A DNA stretch of 64,000 bases from Nemorincola caseinilytica (GCF_039540515.1 NZ_BAABFA010000004.1:124001-188000); one strand, 5' to 3'; shown: positions 24,310 to 34,483, counted from the first letter of the stretch. A program made the numbers and translations. Notes: a model not told the origin generated them from the sequence alone.

Positions 24310-27300
24310 ATGAGGAAACTATACTTACTTGGAACCATTATCCTGGTACACCTGCTGGTGGGTCTTACCGCCCATGCGCAGTCTGTTACCATATTCCCGT
24401 TCTCATCGCAGTGGAAGTACCTGGACAACGGCAGCGACCAGGGTACTGCCTGGCGTACCACTTCTTTCAACGATGGTACATGGCTGGCCGATACTGGCAC
24501 TTTCGGGTATGGCGACCCCGGATGGGTGACCAAATGTTTGAACGCCTGTGGTACGGTATCTTGCGCACCATCGTGCGGCACTAAATATATCACTACCTAT
24601 TTCCGCAAGACCATCACCATGGCAGATGTATCGATGTTCGACTCCGTACAGTTCAGCATCATGCGCGATGATGGTTTCATACTGTATGTGAACGGCGTGG
24701 AAGTGGCCTCTGATAATATGCCTGCACATACACTGACGCCACCCACATCCGGCATCAGCTACCAGACCAAGGCGCCCAATGCTATAGGCGGAGCTGATGA
24801 ATATACGCCTATCATTCGCAATGTGCCTATATCTGCATTCCAGAACGGCACGAACGTGATAGCGCTGGAGCTGCACCAGAACGATGGTTCCAGCTCGGAC
24901 CTTACCTTCAATATGCAGGCGAAGGCCTATGCTAGGTCTATCCTGATGCCCTACGGCTCTATCTGGAAATACTATGTGGGCAGCGACCTGGGTACCGCAT
25001 GGAGGGCATCTTTCTACAGCGACGGATCGTGGACACTGAGCACGGGTGGCCATATGGGCTTTGGCGAAACATGGACAACTACCTGTATACCTGCCGGACC
25101 ATCGGGCTGTACCGCAGGCTGCATACCGGGCGGTAGCTGCACCAAATATCCTACCAGCTATTTCCGCAGGATCCTTAGTATACCCGATCCCACACTGTAT
25201 GATTCTGTACGATTCTCGGTATTCAGGGACGATGGTATAGTAATGTATGTGAACGGAAACGAAGTGTGGCGAGACAATATGCCCGCAGCGCCTACGGTGA
25301 TAAACTATAACACAACTGCACCCAATAATATAAATGGCACCACCGGCCAGTATGCAGAGCAGCAGGCGGTAGTGAGGGCGTTACCTATATCGGCTTTCGC
25401 AACGGGCGATAATGTGATAGCCATAGAGCTGCACCAGAACTCGGCAACGAGCTCTGATGCCGACATGAACGTGCAAGTGGCCGGTGTGGTACATGTAGTA
25501 CCTACCCTGGTGCGTGGTCCCTACCTGCAAATGGGTAGTGATACGGCCTTCACGGTGCGCTGGCGCACGAATGTGGCCTGCAACTCGAAACTGGAGCTGG
25601 GTACCAGCACCGGTAACTATAACATAGTGCTGGACGATGCGGCCATGGTGACAGAACATGAAATGCGTGTAAGAGGCCTGAGCCCGAACACTAAATATTA
25701 TTACCGTTTTGGTACAAGCCTGGAAGTACTGCAGGGCGATACTACCAACTTCTGCGTAACGGCGCCTGCCAGCGGTACATCGCGCAGGGTGACCCTGGCC
25801 GCCTATGGCGATTGCGGCCAGAACTCTAACGGCTACCAGACAGGTGCGCTTTCTGCATACAGGGCGTATCTTTCTTCTATAGGCCTCAAAGCCGCGGACA
25901 TGATGCTGCTGGTAGGTGATAATGCCTACAACTCTGGCACCGATAATGAATACCAGACCGGCTTCTTCAATGCTTACCAGGGCAATATACTGAAGAACCA
26001 TATGCTGTTCCCTGCACCCGGCAACCATGACTACTATGCAAGCGGTACCGGACAGAACGATAAGAACGTGCCCTATTACAGTATCTTCTCTATGCCGGCA
26101 GCAGGCCAGTGCGGCGGTGTGCCATCGGGTACAGAGGCTTATTATTCTTATAACTGGGGAGATGTGCATATACTGTCGCTGGACTCTTATGGCCGTGAGA
26201 ACGCAGGTACTACGCGTCTGTATGATACCGCGGGTGCGCAGGTGCAGTGGATAAAGGCCGACCTTGCTGCCAATACCAAAAAGTGGGTGATAGCCTACTG
26301 GCATCACCCGCCCTATACTATGGGCAGCCATACATCGGATGGTGAGGGAGAGCTGGTGAGCATACGCGAGAACTTCATTCGCATACTGGAGCGTTATGGT
26401 GTGGATATGATCATATGTGGCCACAGCCACGACTATGAGCGTTCTTATCTTATGAAAGGTCACTATGGCAATGAGGCATCTTTCAATGTGGCCGCACATG
26501 CTGTAGATAATTCGAGCGCCAAATATGACGGCTCGGCCAACTCTTGCCCGTACACAACAACATCGGGCCAGGTGAACCATGGTACTGTATATGTAGTGGC
26601 AGGATCGTCGGGTGCAAGTGGCGGTGTACAGGGCGGTTATCCGCACAATGCCATGCCATTCTCTATAAATGATGGCGGTATGTTCTTTGTAGATATCAAC
26701 AATAATCGCCTGGATGCGAAATTCATACGCAAGGATGGCACGATATGGGATAAGTTCACCATAATGAAGGATGTGAAAGTGAAAGATACCGTAGAGGTAT
26801 TGCATGGCAGCAGTGTGGACCTTTCGGCATCGTGGGAGGGTAACTATGCATGGGCACCCGGTGTTACCACCCGCACCGTGACCGTTACACCTACGCAGGA
26901 CTCGCTGGTAGAGGTAAAGGACGATATGTCGGCCACATGCCTTACAGACAAGCATTATGTAGACCTTCTCTGCACCATGCCCGATATAACCTCTATGCCT
27001 GCAGACATCATTCGCGAGGGCTGCGACAATATGGTGACCTATGCCATTGCCGATACCGGCAGGCCGGCACCTGCTATCACATATGCATTCACGGGCGCTA
27101 CCGTTGCTTCGGGCAATGGTACTGGTAGCGGATCGCTGTTCAGCGTAGGCGTGACCACTGTTACCCTAACTGCTACCAACGAATGTGGCAGTACCGGCAA
27201 GAGCTTTACCGTTACCATAAAGCCTCTGCCTGTAGTCTACAATATGACAGGCGGCGGCGGCTACTGCCCGGGTGGTACCGGTGTGGAAGTAGGACTGGCC

Positions 27301-29649
27301 AATACCCAGACCGGTATGACCTACCAACTGTATGATGGCGCTACTGCTATTGGAGCACCCCGTGCAGGTACGGGTGGACCTATATCGTTCGGTACGCTGA
27401 GTGTTGTGGCCACTTATTCTGTACTGGCCACAGATGATGCCACGAGCTGCACCAACCGCATGGCGAATACGAAACAGGTATTCATATATACGTCCCCTAC
27501 GGCACAGACCGTGACCGGCGGTGGCAACTATTGTGCAGGCTCCGGTGGCTCACCCATAGGTCTCGGCAATACCCAGGCAGATGTGAACTACCAGTTGTAT
27601 GATGGCGCAACGGCCATCGGAGCGCCTCGTGCGGGTACGGGGTCGGCCATAACATTTGGTACGTTCACTACTACAAGCACCTATAGTGTTGTAGCTACAG
27701 ATATCATAACTACTTGCGTGAACGATATGAGCGGCAGTGCAACAATAGGCATAGACCCATTGCCCGCAGTGTATAATGTGACCGGTGGCGGCAACTACTG
27801 TATGGGTGGCGCAGGTATGCCTGTGGGCCTGGACAATAGTGAGACCGGCGTGAACTATTACCTGTACGATGGTAGTATAGCTGTACGCGGACCTGAAGCA
27901 GGTACAGGCAGCGCTATCGGTTTTGGCGATCTGACGAATGGAACGACCTATACCGTAGTAGCTACGAATGCTACTACAGGCTGTACCGATGGCATGAACG
28001 GCAGCGCTACTGTCATCATCGATCCGCTGCCTGTGGTATATACCATGAGTGCGGGCGGCAATTATTGTAGTGGTGGTACAGGTGTGCCGCTTACACTATC
28101 GGGCTCTGAGACCGGTGTGGATTATCAGTTGTACCATGGCACTGCCGCTACAGGCAGTGGCGTAGCAGGTACGGGTACCGTGCTGGATATGGGTACACAA
28201 CTGGCCGCAGGTACATATACCGTGCTGGCTACGAACACTACTACGAATTGTACCAATTCCATGGCGGGTGCATCTACCATAGGCATCTATGGCCTGCCTA
28301 CACTGTATGCTATAACAGGCGGTGGCAGCTATTGTGCAGGTGGTACAGGTGTAGCAGTAGGGCTTGGTGGTTCATCGGCAGGTATAGAATACCAGCTCTA
28401 TAATGGCACCACTGCAATAGGTACACCTGAAATAGGTACAGGCCTGCCGCTGACCTTTGGTGCGCAGACAGATGCCGGCAGCTATAATGTGATAGCTACC
28501 GACCTTACCACTTCCTGCGCCAATACCATGAGTGGTGTTGCGGCAATAACTGTCACTCCTGTGGCCGTACCCACGGCTACGGTGGCCATATTCCCCACTG
28601 ATACTGTATGCGAGGGCACTACTGTGTTCTTCAATGCCCTTGCCGAGAATGGCGGCGCAACGCCCGGCTACGAATGGAAGGTGAACGGCACTACAGTACC
28701 CGCAACATTGGCCACATATAGCTATGTGCCTGCCAATGGAGATGTGGTATCTGTGACACTGCACAGCTCGCTGCCTTGTGTCACCGGTTCTACTGTAACT
28801 GTTGATACAGCCATTGTTGTAAAGCCGAACGTGATGCCATCGGCTACGCTGGCCGTTACCAGCGACTCGGTATGTAATGGTACGCCTGTATCTTTCTCTG
28901 TGACATCGGTGAATGGTGGTTCGGCCCCTGTATACACATGGCTGAAGAACTCCGTGATAGCAGCTACGGGTCTTACGGCCTACTCGTTCACTCCTGTGGA
29001 TGGTGATGCCGTGGTAGTATCTATGGCCAGCAATGCGCCTTGCCGCCTTGCCGATAATGTATACAGCAACCTGGTGAGTATGCAGGTAGATGATAGCTAC
29101 ATACCTGCGGTTACTATATCGGCCATACCGGGGCAGAACATAGCCCAGGGCCAGCCTGTGACCTTCTCTGCACATGTGGCCGGCGGCGGACCTATACCTA
29201 CTTACAAATGGGCCATCAACAGCCAGGTACTGGCAGGCGCTACGAATGCTACGTTCACCACAGCAGAACTGTTTGATAAGGACACTGTGATGTGCATGGT
29301 AAAAGGCTCGGGCCTTTGCGGACTGGATGGTTTCAATGCCATAGTGATGAATGTGGTATCGAGCGGTGTAGGTACAACAGGTAAGGCAGGCACTATAAGC
29401 GTGATACCCAATCCTACTAATGGGGAAGTGACCATAGAAGGAATGACAGGTATGGAAAGTGCCGGGGCCGTGACCATAACAGTGACCAATGTACTGGGAC
29501 AGGAAGTATGCAGGAAGAATACCACAGCCACTGCGGGCAGGATAAGCGAACGTATATCGCTGGGCAGCCACCTGGCCGATGGTACCTACCTGCTTACAGT
29601 AGGTAACGTTGCGGGCAGGCAGGTATTCCATATAATATTGAAACGATAA
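24310..29649 (+). CDS. Giant T9SS-exported purple acid phosphatase-like metallophosphoesterase
   Basis: 1779 residues. Signal peptide 1-24; two similar beta-sandwich domains (about 25-210 and 212-395); a purple-acid-phosphatase N-terminal Fn3-like domain (about 398-490); a metallophosphoesterase domain (about 493-810) with the metal ligands GDCG (Asp501), GDN, GNHD (572-574), HHPP and GHSHDYE (His705, His707). After that come five repeats of about 88 residues (about 975-1417), each opening with a GGGxYCxGGxG motif, three Ig-like repeats, and a T9SS type A sorting domain (about 1694-1779: VIPNPTNGEV, VLGQEV, LADGTYLLTV). It is probably secreted or surface-anchored and may release phosphate from organic esters. 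Confidence 0.9.
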   Translation: MRKLYLLGTIILVHLLVGLTAHAQSVTIFPFSSQWKYLDNGSDQGTAWRTTSFNDGTWLADTGTFGYGDPGWVTKCLNACGTVSCAPSCGTKYITTYFRKTITMADVSMFDSVQFSIMRDDGFILYVNGVEVASDNMPAHTLTPPTSGISYQTKAPNAIGGADEYTPIIRNVPISAFQNGTNVIALELHQNDGSSSDLTFNMQAKAYARSILMPYGSIWKYYVGSDLGTAWRASFYSDGSWTLSTGGHMGFGETWTTTCIPAGPSGCTAGCIPGGSCTKYPTSYFRRILSIPDPTLYDSVRFSVFRDDGIVMYVNGNEVWRDNMPAAPTVINYNTTAPNNINGTTGQYAEQQAVVRALPISAFATGDNVIAIELHQNSATSSDADMNVQVAGVVHVVPTLVRGPYLQMGSDTAFTVRWRTNVACNSKLELGTSTGNYNIVLDDAAMVTEHEMRVRGLSPNTKYYYRFGTSLEVLQGDTTNFCVTAPASGTSRRVTLAAYGDCGQNSNGYQTGALSAYRAYLSSIGLKAADMMLLVGDNAYNSGTDNEYQTGFFNAYQGNILKNHMLFPAPGNHDYYASGTGQNDKNVPYYSIFSMPAAGQCGGVPSGTEAYYSYNWGDVHILSLDSYGRENAGTTRLYDTAGAQVQWIKADLAANTKKWVIAYWHHPPYTMGSHTSDGEGELVSIRENFIRILERYGVDMIICGHSHDYERSYLMKGHYGNEASFNVAAHAVDNSSAKYDGSANSCPYTTTSGQVNHGTVYVVAGSSGASGGVQGGYPHNAMPFSINDGGMFFVDINNNRLDAKFIRKDGTIWDKFTIMKDVKVKDTVEVLHGSSVDLSASWEGNYAWAPGVTTRTVTVTPTQDSLVEVKDDMSATCLTDKHYVDLLCTMPDITSMPADIIREGCDNMVTYAIADTGRPAPAITYAFTGATVASGNGTGSGSLFSVGVTTVTLTATNECGSTGKSFTVTIKPLPVVYNMTGGGGYCPGGTGVEVGLANTQTGMTYQLYDGATAIGAPRAGTGGPISFGTLSVVATYSVLATDDATSCTNRMANTKQVFIYTSPTAQTVTGGGNYCAGSGGSPIGLGNTQADVNYQLYDGATAIGAPRAGTGSAITFGTFTTTSTYSVVATDIITTCVNDMSGSATIGIDPLPAVYNVTGGGNYCMGGAGMPVGLDNSETGVNYYLYDGSIAVRGPEAGTGSAIGFGDLTNGTTYTVVATNATTGCTDGMNGSATVIIDPLPVVYTMSAGGNYCSGGTGVPLTLSGSETGVDYQLYHGTAATGSGVAGTGTVLDMGTQLAAGTYTVLATNTTTNCTNSMAGASTIGIYGLPTLYAITGGGSYCAGGTGVAVGLGGSSAGIEYQLYNGTTAIGTPEIGTGLPLTFGAQTDAGSYNVIATDLTTSCANTMSGVAAITVTPVAVPTATVAIFPTDTVCEGTTVFFNALAENGGATPGYEWKVNGTTVPATLATYSYVPANGDVVSVTLHSSLPCVTGSTVTVDTAIVVKPNVMPSATLAVTSDSVCNGTPVSFSVTSVNGGSAPVYTWLKNSVIAATGLTAYSFTPVDGDAVVVSMASNAPCRLADNVYSNLVSMQVDDSYIPAVTISAIPGQNIAQGQPVTFSAHVAGGGPIPTYKWAINSQVLAGATNATFTTAELFDKDTVMCMVKGSGLCGLDGFNAIVMNVVSSGVGTTGKAGTISVIPNPTNGEVTIEGMTGMESAGAVTITVTNVLGQEVCRKNTTATAGRISERISLGSHLADGTYLLTVGNVAGRQVFHIILKR

Positions 29650-29669
29650 GGATCAGTAAGTACAATAGA

Positions 29670-29704
29670 GAACAAAGGTGGCCATGTGCCACCTTTGTTC
29701 TTTT
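29670..29704 (+). terminator. Terminator of the phosphatase gene
   Basis: GAACAAAGGTGGC (29670-29682) pairs with GCCACCTTTGTTC (29688-29700), then TTTT. Confidence 0.85.
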
Positions 29705-29710
29705 AGCCCC

Positions 29711-29746
29711 TCCCGACCTCTCCCGAGAAGAGGAGAGGTGCGGTCG
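29711..29746. repeat. REP-like palindrome
   Basis: ACCTCTCC (29716-29723) pairs with GGAGAGGT (29732-29739), with outer CCGA/TCGG pairing. CCCCTCCCGACCTCTCCCGA-type palindromes are common repeats between genes in many Bacteroidota; I see only one here, so the repeat nature is from general knowledge. Confidence 0.45.
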
Positions 29747-29765
29747 GTCTTAATGGAGTGGTATA

Positions 29766-30821
29766 TCATATGCCTATGGTCTTACCCACTAGATATACAC
29801 TCGCCACCACAAGCACCACAGTGGCCAATGCAAGTATGCCCGTGAGCAATAGTTGGTTTTTGTGGGAAGACTTCCGGGCTATGTCGGGATAATAGGCATA
29901 ACCTATAGCTATACCACTGAGCAGGCCGCCTATATGGGCCGCATTGTCGGTATTCCCCTGTAGCCCTGCCAGCAGGTTATAGACCACGAAGAAAAGTATA
30001 CTGCGCATCATGGTCTTGCGCAGTGTCTTTTGTATGTGGCTGGTGGTGAGCATGGACAGAAATACCCCATACATGCCGAATATGGCACCCGATGCGCCCA
30101 CACCCACACTATTGGTATGCACGGCTATACTGAGGAGGCCCGCGCAGATGCCTGTGAGCAGGTAGGCCCCTGTAAAGCGTATGCGCCCCATGAGTGGCTC
30201 CAGGAACATACCTATGTACAGCAGTGCGAAGGTGTTCATGATGAGGTGCAGCGCCCCGCCATGCAGGAACATATAAGTTATGAGCCGCCACCACTGCCCG
30301 GTCACTACTGCGGGGGCAAGGTTGCCACCCCACAGGAAGAGGCTTTTGGCAGTAGGGTGCAATGGAGAGATACCGGCAAGTACCATGGCTATGAAAACAA
30401 GCGTATTGGCATATACCAGCAGGGGTGTTACCACATAGCTTTTAGATATAAGCAGGGCTCCATACTTCTCGCGGTGCATGGGGTGCAGGTTGCGGTCGGC
30501 CTTTTCCTCCTCTTCTATCACCTGCGCCAGCGCCTTGCGGAAGAGTATGGCATTGTTCCGTACCATGGCGGCATCGTGATAGTATTCATTGGCCGGGCGG
30601 CTGTGTAGTGTTGCTTTTTTCCGGTCAGCGGTTATGGTCACTATCTCGCCCGCAGATCGCTCGTTGTAGGGCGTATGGCATATGATGGTGTTGCCGTTTA
30701 TGGCCACTGTCATCCAGCGCAGCAGGGTAGCGGCCTTTTGCAGTACGGGCATATACCTTTCGGGTATCACGCCATCTAACGATATCTCTTCTGAATGTTC
30801 GGGTAGCAGCACTGGTTCCAT
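29766..30821 (-). CDS. Rhomboid-family intramembrane serine protease
   Basis: 351 residues. A cytoplasmic N-terminal part (about 1-125) precedes six or seven membrane segments. The rhomboid motifs are WWRLITYMFLHGGALHLIMN (His187, His192, Asn196 near the oxyanion hole), the nucleophile GASGAIFG (242-249, Ser244) and the catalytic base in AAHIGG (His296). The serine-histidine dyad is intact, so it should cleave transmembrane substrates. The substrate is unknown. The N-terminal domain is not a known rhomboid accessory. Confidence 0.9.
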   Translation of the reverse strand: MEPVLLPEHSEEISLDGVIPERYMPVLQKAATLLRWMTVAINGNTIICHTPYNERSAGEIVTITADRKKATLHSRPANEYYHDAAMVRNNAILFRKALAQVIEEEEKADRNLHPMHREKYGALLISKSYVVTPLLVYANTLVFIAMVLAGISPLHPTAKSLFLWGGNLAPAVVTGQWWRLITYMFLHGGALHLIMNTFALLYIGMFLEPLMGRIRFTGAYLLTGICAGLLSIAVHTNSVGVGASGAIFGMYGVFLSMLTTSHIQKTLRKTMMRSILFFVVYNLLAGLQGNTDNAAHIGGLLSGIAIGYAYYPDIARKSSHKNQLLLTGILALATVVLVVASVYLVGKTIGI

Positions 30822-30967
30822 ACAGCCTCATTTGGTTTTGCTATGTGAAGTTAGGTGGTATGAGGGCCACTATATATCGGAAAATGTGAAGCCGCGATCG
30901 GGAAATGTGATATATGGTATTGGCAAAGGTGGGCATATGGTAGTACTTTGCGCCCAATTCCTGCTAT

Positions 30968-32305
30968 TTGTCCGCCACCGATACACCGAAACTGGAGCGA
31001 GGACTATCGCTCACACAGGCCACCGCCATCAATATGATAGATATGGTGGGTATAGGCCCTTTCGTTACCCTGTCTATGATAATAGGTATGATGCAGGGGC
31101 CGGCCAGTATATTCGCATGGCTGCTGGGCGCACTGCTGGCCTATATGGATGGCATGGTATGGGCAGAGATGGGCGCTAAATGGCCGCAGGCGGGTGGCAG
31201 CTATGTGTTCCTGCAAAAGCTGTTCGGCAATAAATGGGGCAGGCTGATGGCCTTCCTCTTCATATGGCAGACCACTATACAGGCGCCACTGGTGATAGCC
31301 AGCGGGGCTATAGGCTTTGCCAAATATGCTTCCTTCCTGGTGCCGCTGGGCGATGTGCAGAAGAAGATGGTGAGCGGCGGGCTGGTGATACTGCTGGTGG
31401 TCCTGCTATACCGAAACATTAAGAGCATAGGGAAGATATCGGTAGTGCTGTGGGTGATAACGGGTGGCACCATACTATGGCTCATAGGGTCGGGTATAGG
31501 CCACTTCAATGCCCGGCAGGCCTTCGACTGGCGTTTCGATGGGTTTAGCAGTAGTACGCTGTTGTATGCCGCGCTGGGCCGGTCGTCGCTGAATGCGGTG
31601 TATTCTTACCTGGGCTACTACAACGTATGCCACCTGGGCGCAGAGATAAAGGACCCCGCACGCAATATACCCCGCAGTATGCTGCTGTCCATAACCGGTA
31701 TAGCCATACTGTACCTGGGTATGCAGACGGTAGTAGTAGGTGTGCTGCCGTGGCAGGAGGCCGCCGCATCGGACTTTGTGGCAAGTATCTACTTCGAGCG
31801 TATCTATAACAACCATTTCGTGGGGCAGGTGGCTACCTTTCTTATACTCATCATAGCCATGGCTTCGCTATTCTCGGCCATACTGGGGTATTCGCGCATA
31901 CCCTATGCGGCAGCGCAGAACGGAGATTTCTTCAGTGTGTTCGGAAAGGTGCATCCGCGGTACAAATTCCCGCATGTATCGCTGCTGGCCATAGGTGGTG
32001 CGGGTTTCCTGTTCAGCCTGCTGTTCAGGCTGGGAGAGGTGATAACCACCATACTGATGATGCGCATACTGATACAGTTCGTATCGCAGGCGGTGGGGGT
32101 GATAGCGTGGCATTACCGGCGACCTCACGATGAACGCCCCTTCCGTATGCCGCTGTTCCCTTTGCCTGCCCTGTTGAGCATAGCCATATGGCTGTTCATA
32201 TTCTTCAATAACGAAACGAAGTACCAGTTGTTCGCACTGGGGGTGATACTGTCGGGAATTGTCGCATACCAATTGCGCAGGCTTGTACTGGGGAAGACCA
32301 CATAG
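30968..32305 (+). CDS. APC-family amino acid permease
   Basis: 445 residues with about twelve membrane helices. The first helix has the unwound GIGPFVTLSM motif of the amino acid-polyamine-organocation superfamily, and YLGYYNVCHLGAEIKDPARNIPRSML is the conserved helix 6-7 region with the E-I-K-(D/N)-P-x-R-x-I-P signature. Substrate unknown. The only in-frame start near the first helix is a TTG at 30968; the next candidates are internal. A TACTTTG-like promoter element lies about 15 nt before it. The beta-lactamase gene begins 27 bp after its stop, probably co-transcribed. Confidence 0.82.
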   Translation: MSATDTPKLERGLSLTQATAINMIDMVGIGPFVTLSMIIGMMQGPASIFAWLLGALLAYMDGMVWAEMGAKWPQAGGSYVFLQKLFGNKWGRLMAFLFIWQTTIQAPLVIASGAIGFAKYASFLVPLGDVQKKMVSGGLVILLVVLLYRNIKSIGKISVVLWVITGGTILWLIGSGIGHFNARQAFDWRFDGFSSSTLLYAALGRSSLNAVYSYLGYYNVCHLGAEIKDPARNIPRSMLLSITGIAILYLGMQTVVVGVLPWQEAAASDFVASIYFERIYNNHFVGQVATFLILIIAMASLFSAILGYSRIPYAAAQNGDFFSVFGKVHPRYKFPHVSLLAIGGAGFLFSLLFRLGEVITTILMMRILIQFVSQAVGVIAWHYRRPHDERPFRMPLFPLPALLSIAIWLFIFFNNETKYQLFALGVILSGIVAYQLRRLVLGKTT

Positions 32306-32332
32306 CGTACCTCTTTTACCTATCTTTATATA

Positions 32333-33085
32333 ATGAACCGATGGGGGCTGATCCTGCTATTCTCTGTGGCCATGCTGCTGCAGGCGTGTCATGTATTCAG
32401 GAAGACGGCGCTGTACCGGTCACCTACCCTGGAGGTGGACAGGCTGACAAAAAATACCTTTATACACCGCACCTTTCTCTATGACAATAAATGGGGTAAG
32501 GTGGCCTGCAACGGGCTCATATACATCAACAACAAAGAGGCACTGGTGATAGATGCCGCCACGAACGATACCGTGGCCGCCGAACTGCTGGCCTGGATAA
32601 GACACTACAAGTATGTGCGCTTCGAGGGGGTGGTGGTGACCCATTTTCACGATGACCGGCTGGGGGGACTGCGCGAGTTCCACAGGCAGGGCGTGGCATC
32701 GTATGCCAATAAGCTGACGCAGGCCTATGCCACGCGCGATACGGTGCACCGGCCGGCCATACCACTGGTGGGCTTTGAGCAGGAAAAGGTGCTGGATGTG
32801 GGTGGAGAAAAGGTGATATGCAGGTACTTTGGCCCCGGGCATACGCGCGATAATATAGTTTGCTACATATCCCGGGAAAAGGTGCTATTCGGAGGCTGCC
32901 TCATTAAAGCCGTGGGCACCGGCCGTGGCAACCTGAACGATGCCGATACCACCGCATGGCACAGTACGGTACAGGCCATAAAAGACGCATATCCTGATGT
33001 AAAGCATGTAGTGCCCGGCCATGATGATGCCGGTGATGAGGAGTTGCTGGAACATACCATGGGTCTGTTCCCTGCCAGGCGATGA
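32333..33085 (+). CDS. Subclass B1 metallo-beta-lactamase, lipoprotein
   Basis: 250 residues, the usual B1 length. All zinc ligands are present: HFHDD (His104, His106, Asp108), His170 in FGPGHTRDN, Cys189 in GGCLIK and His230 in PGHDD. Cys189 and Lys192 mark subclass B1, and GNLNDAD (about 199-205) is the conserved substrate-contact loop. Such enzymes hydrolyse penicillins, cephalosporins and carbapenems. The signal peptide ends in a lipobox, LLQAC (Cys19), which predicts a membrane-anchored lipoprotein. B1 enzymes are common chromosomal genes in Bacteroidota. No flanking insertion sequences. Activity is inferred, not shown. Confidence 0.88.
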   Translation: MNRWGLILLFSVAMLLQACHVFRKTALYRSPTLEVDRLTKNTFIHRTFLYDNKWGKVACNGLIYINNKEALVIDAATNDTVAAELLAWIRHYKYVRFEGVVVTHFHDDRLGGLREFHRQGVASYANKLTQAYATRDTVHRPAIPLVGFEQEKVLDVGGEKVICRYFGPGHTRDNIVCYISREKVLFGGCLIKAVGTGRGNLNDADTTAWHSTVQAIKDAYPDVKHVVPGHDDAGDEELLEHTMGLFPARR

Positions 33086-33092
33086 AGTGCTG

Positions 33093-33359
33093 TTAATAGG
33101 TAAGCTCTATCGAAAGCTGGTACCATTTTTCGCCCTGCTTTACGCGCAGCGACCATCTTTTTGGTTCGTCGGCCGAGTTGTTCTTGCCGGTAGTAGTAGA
33201 TGACTTTTTTGCTGTGCCGGTAGCAGCAGGGGCTGTTTGCTCGTTCGCTGTCTTTGCCCGTTTGTCATTGGTCTCGTTCTCGGTCCGCTGCGCAATGGCA
33301 TTCGCCGATAGCAGCGCAGCCATTGCGAATGCTAACATATATCTCGCCGCTCGTTTCAT
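33093..33359 (-). CDS. Small secreted protein of unknown function
   Basis: 88 residues: a signal peptide (about 1-23, ending NAIAQ), then a low-complexity region rich in Thr, Ala, Lys and Asn, and a C-terminal strand-like segment WSLRVKQGEKWYQLSIELTY. I recognise no family. It converges on the beta-lactamase gene with 7 bp between the stop codons. Confidence 0.6.
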   Translation of the reverse strand: MKRAARYMLAFAMAALLSANAIAQRTENETNDKRAKTANEQTAPAATGTAKKSSTTTGKNNSADEPKRWSLRVKQGEKWYQLSIELTY

Positions 33360-33505
33360 GTGTATGGTATTACCAGTTAAATATACGAAGCCTTTTCCGA
33401 TCGTTGTAACTTTAGGTTAGTGTAGGCGAGGTATAACAGGAATACCACTAAAGTATTATTCGTGGTATATGTTCCGGGATGAATTTTGCAATAAATGATA
33501 CCATT

Positions 33506-34483
33506 ATGAGAACACACAAACACATTGCTGCCATACTGGCCACATTTTTTTGCTATGCTGCAACAGCACAAATGGTAGATTACAAAACTGACGACCAGAC
33601 AAAAAAGCTGGCACCGGTGAAAGTGGGCCTTACACTGGCATTCGCATCGGGCAACCAGATAGGTGCTGGCGGCATAGTGCAGGGCTGCCTGATGAATAAG
33701 CTGTTCTATGGCGTGGAATACCGCAAGGTACTGGTGCGGGGTTTCTCTAACGCAGGTGTTGCAGCTACCGGCGACCTGCAAACGACACAGACCGAAAAAA
33801 GCGGCAGGTATATGGAGGCCGGCGCCGAATGGGCCATAAGGGACAAGATGGATCAGGGGAAGATGAGGATAGTGACGTCATCGAATATGACGAGCGAACG
33901 CTACTTCCATGCCACTTGCGACCTGAGGAAACTCATCACCGTAGGTGGCGGGTTCTTCTCTTATGGCCACAACTACTATATGGAGCGCGATTCGGCACAT
34001 TATTTCACATCGGGTACCCAAAAACTGCAGCCTGCTCAGGACAAGATCTTCCATTCCTACATCAGTACCGCCGGTTTCTTCGGTGGGGTATCGTTCCGCA
34101 AGATAAAGAAGGCGGCCGTGAGCAGCGGAGGCTATCGTTACCGCAATTTCAAGGCCACCAGCTGGAGCTTCCAGGTACTGAGCGGACCCAGCAAAATGCA
34201 GGACATAACAGTAGGCGGCGTGACATACCCTATAAACAATGCCAATTCGGCACCGCTGGGCTATAGGGTGATATGGCGTGCCGACCGCGGCCCATCATCT
34301 ACCTGTGTAGAGCTGGGTAAAATGCCCCATATCGCCTTTAGCAACGATAACCTGCCCGATCTGTCTCTGTTCGGGCCGGAGGGTATCAGTTCATTCGTCA
34401 ACCATTTTCGCCTCAGCTTCAACTTCATACTGTATGGCAACGACCGTAAATATGGCCTGAAACAGAAGAAAAGCAAGAACTGA
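33506..34483 (+). CDS. Exported protein of unknown function, possible outer-membrane barrel
   Basis: 325 residues from the ATG at 33506, which begins the signal peptide MRTHKHIAAILATFFCYAATAQ; the frame is open from 33479 but that extension is not signal-like. The rest is strand-rich, with Gly-aromatic patterns (GLTLAFASGNQIGAGGIVQG, GGFFSYGHNYYMERDSAHYF, FRLSFNFILYG) suggesting a barrel, and a basic tail KQKKSKN. I do not recognise a family. A hairpin terminator follows. Confidence 0.65.
   Translation: MRTHKHIAAILATFFCYAATAQMVDYKTDDQTKKLAPVKVGLTLAFASGNQIGAGGIVQGCLMNKLFYGVEYRKVLVRGFSNAGVAATGDLQTTQTEKSGRYMEAGAEWAIRDKMDQGKMRIVTSSNMTSERYFHATCDLRKLITVGGGFFSYGHNYYMERDSAHYFTSGTQKLQPAQDKIFHSYISTAGFFGGVSFRKIKKAAVSSGGYRYRNFKATSWSFQVLSGPSKMQDITVGGVTYPINNANSAPLGYRVIWRADRGPSSTCVELGKMPHIAFSNDNLPDLSLFGPEGISSFVNHFRLSFNFILYGNDRKYGLKQKKSKN

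Noticed and set aside
24303..24593. Minus-strand frame at the start of the phosphatase gene
   Set aside because: Shadow of a well-supported coding region.
30968..32305. A start upstream of the TTG for the permease
   Set aside because: There is no in-frame upstream ATG or GTG within the gap, and the promoter-like element lies just before the TTG.
32300..32335. Search for the TACGAA-N4-TTCGTA dyad before the beta-lactamase gene
   Set aside because: No dyad is present, so control by the BlaI-like repressor is not supported.
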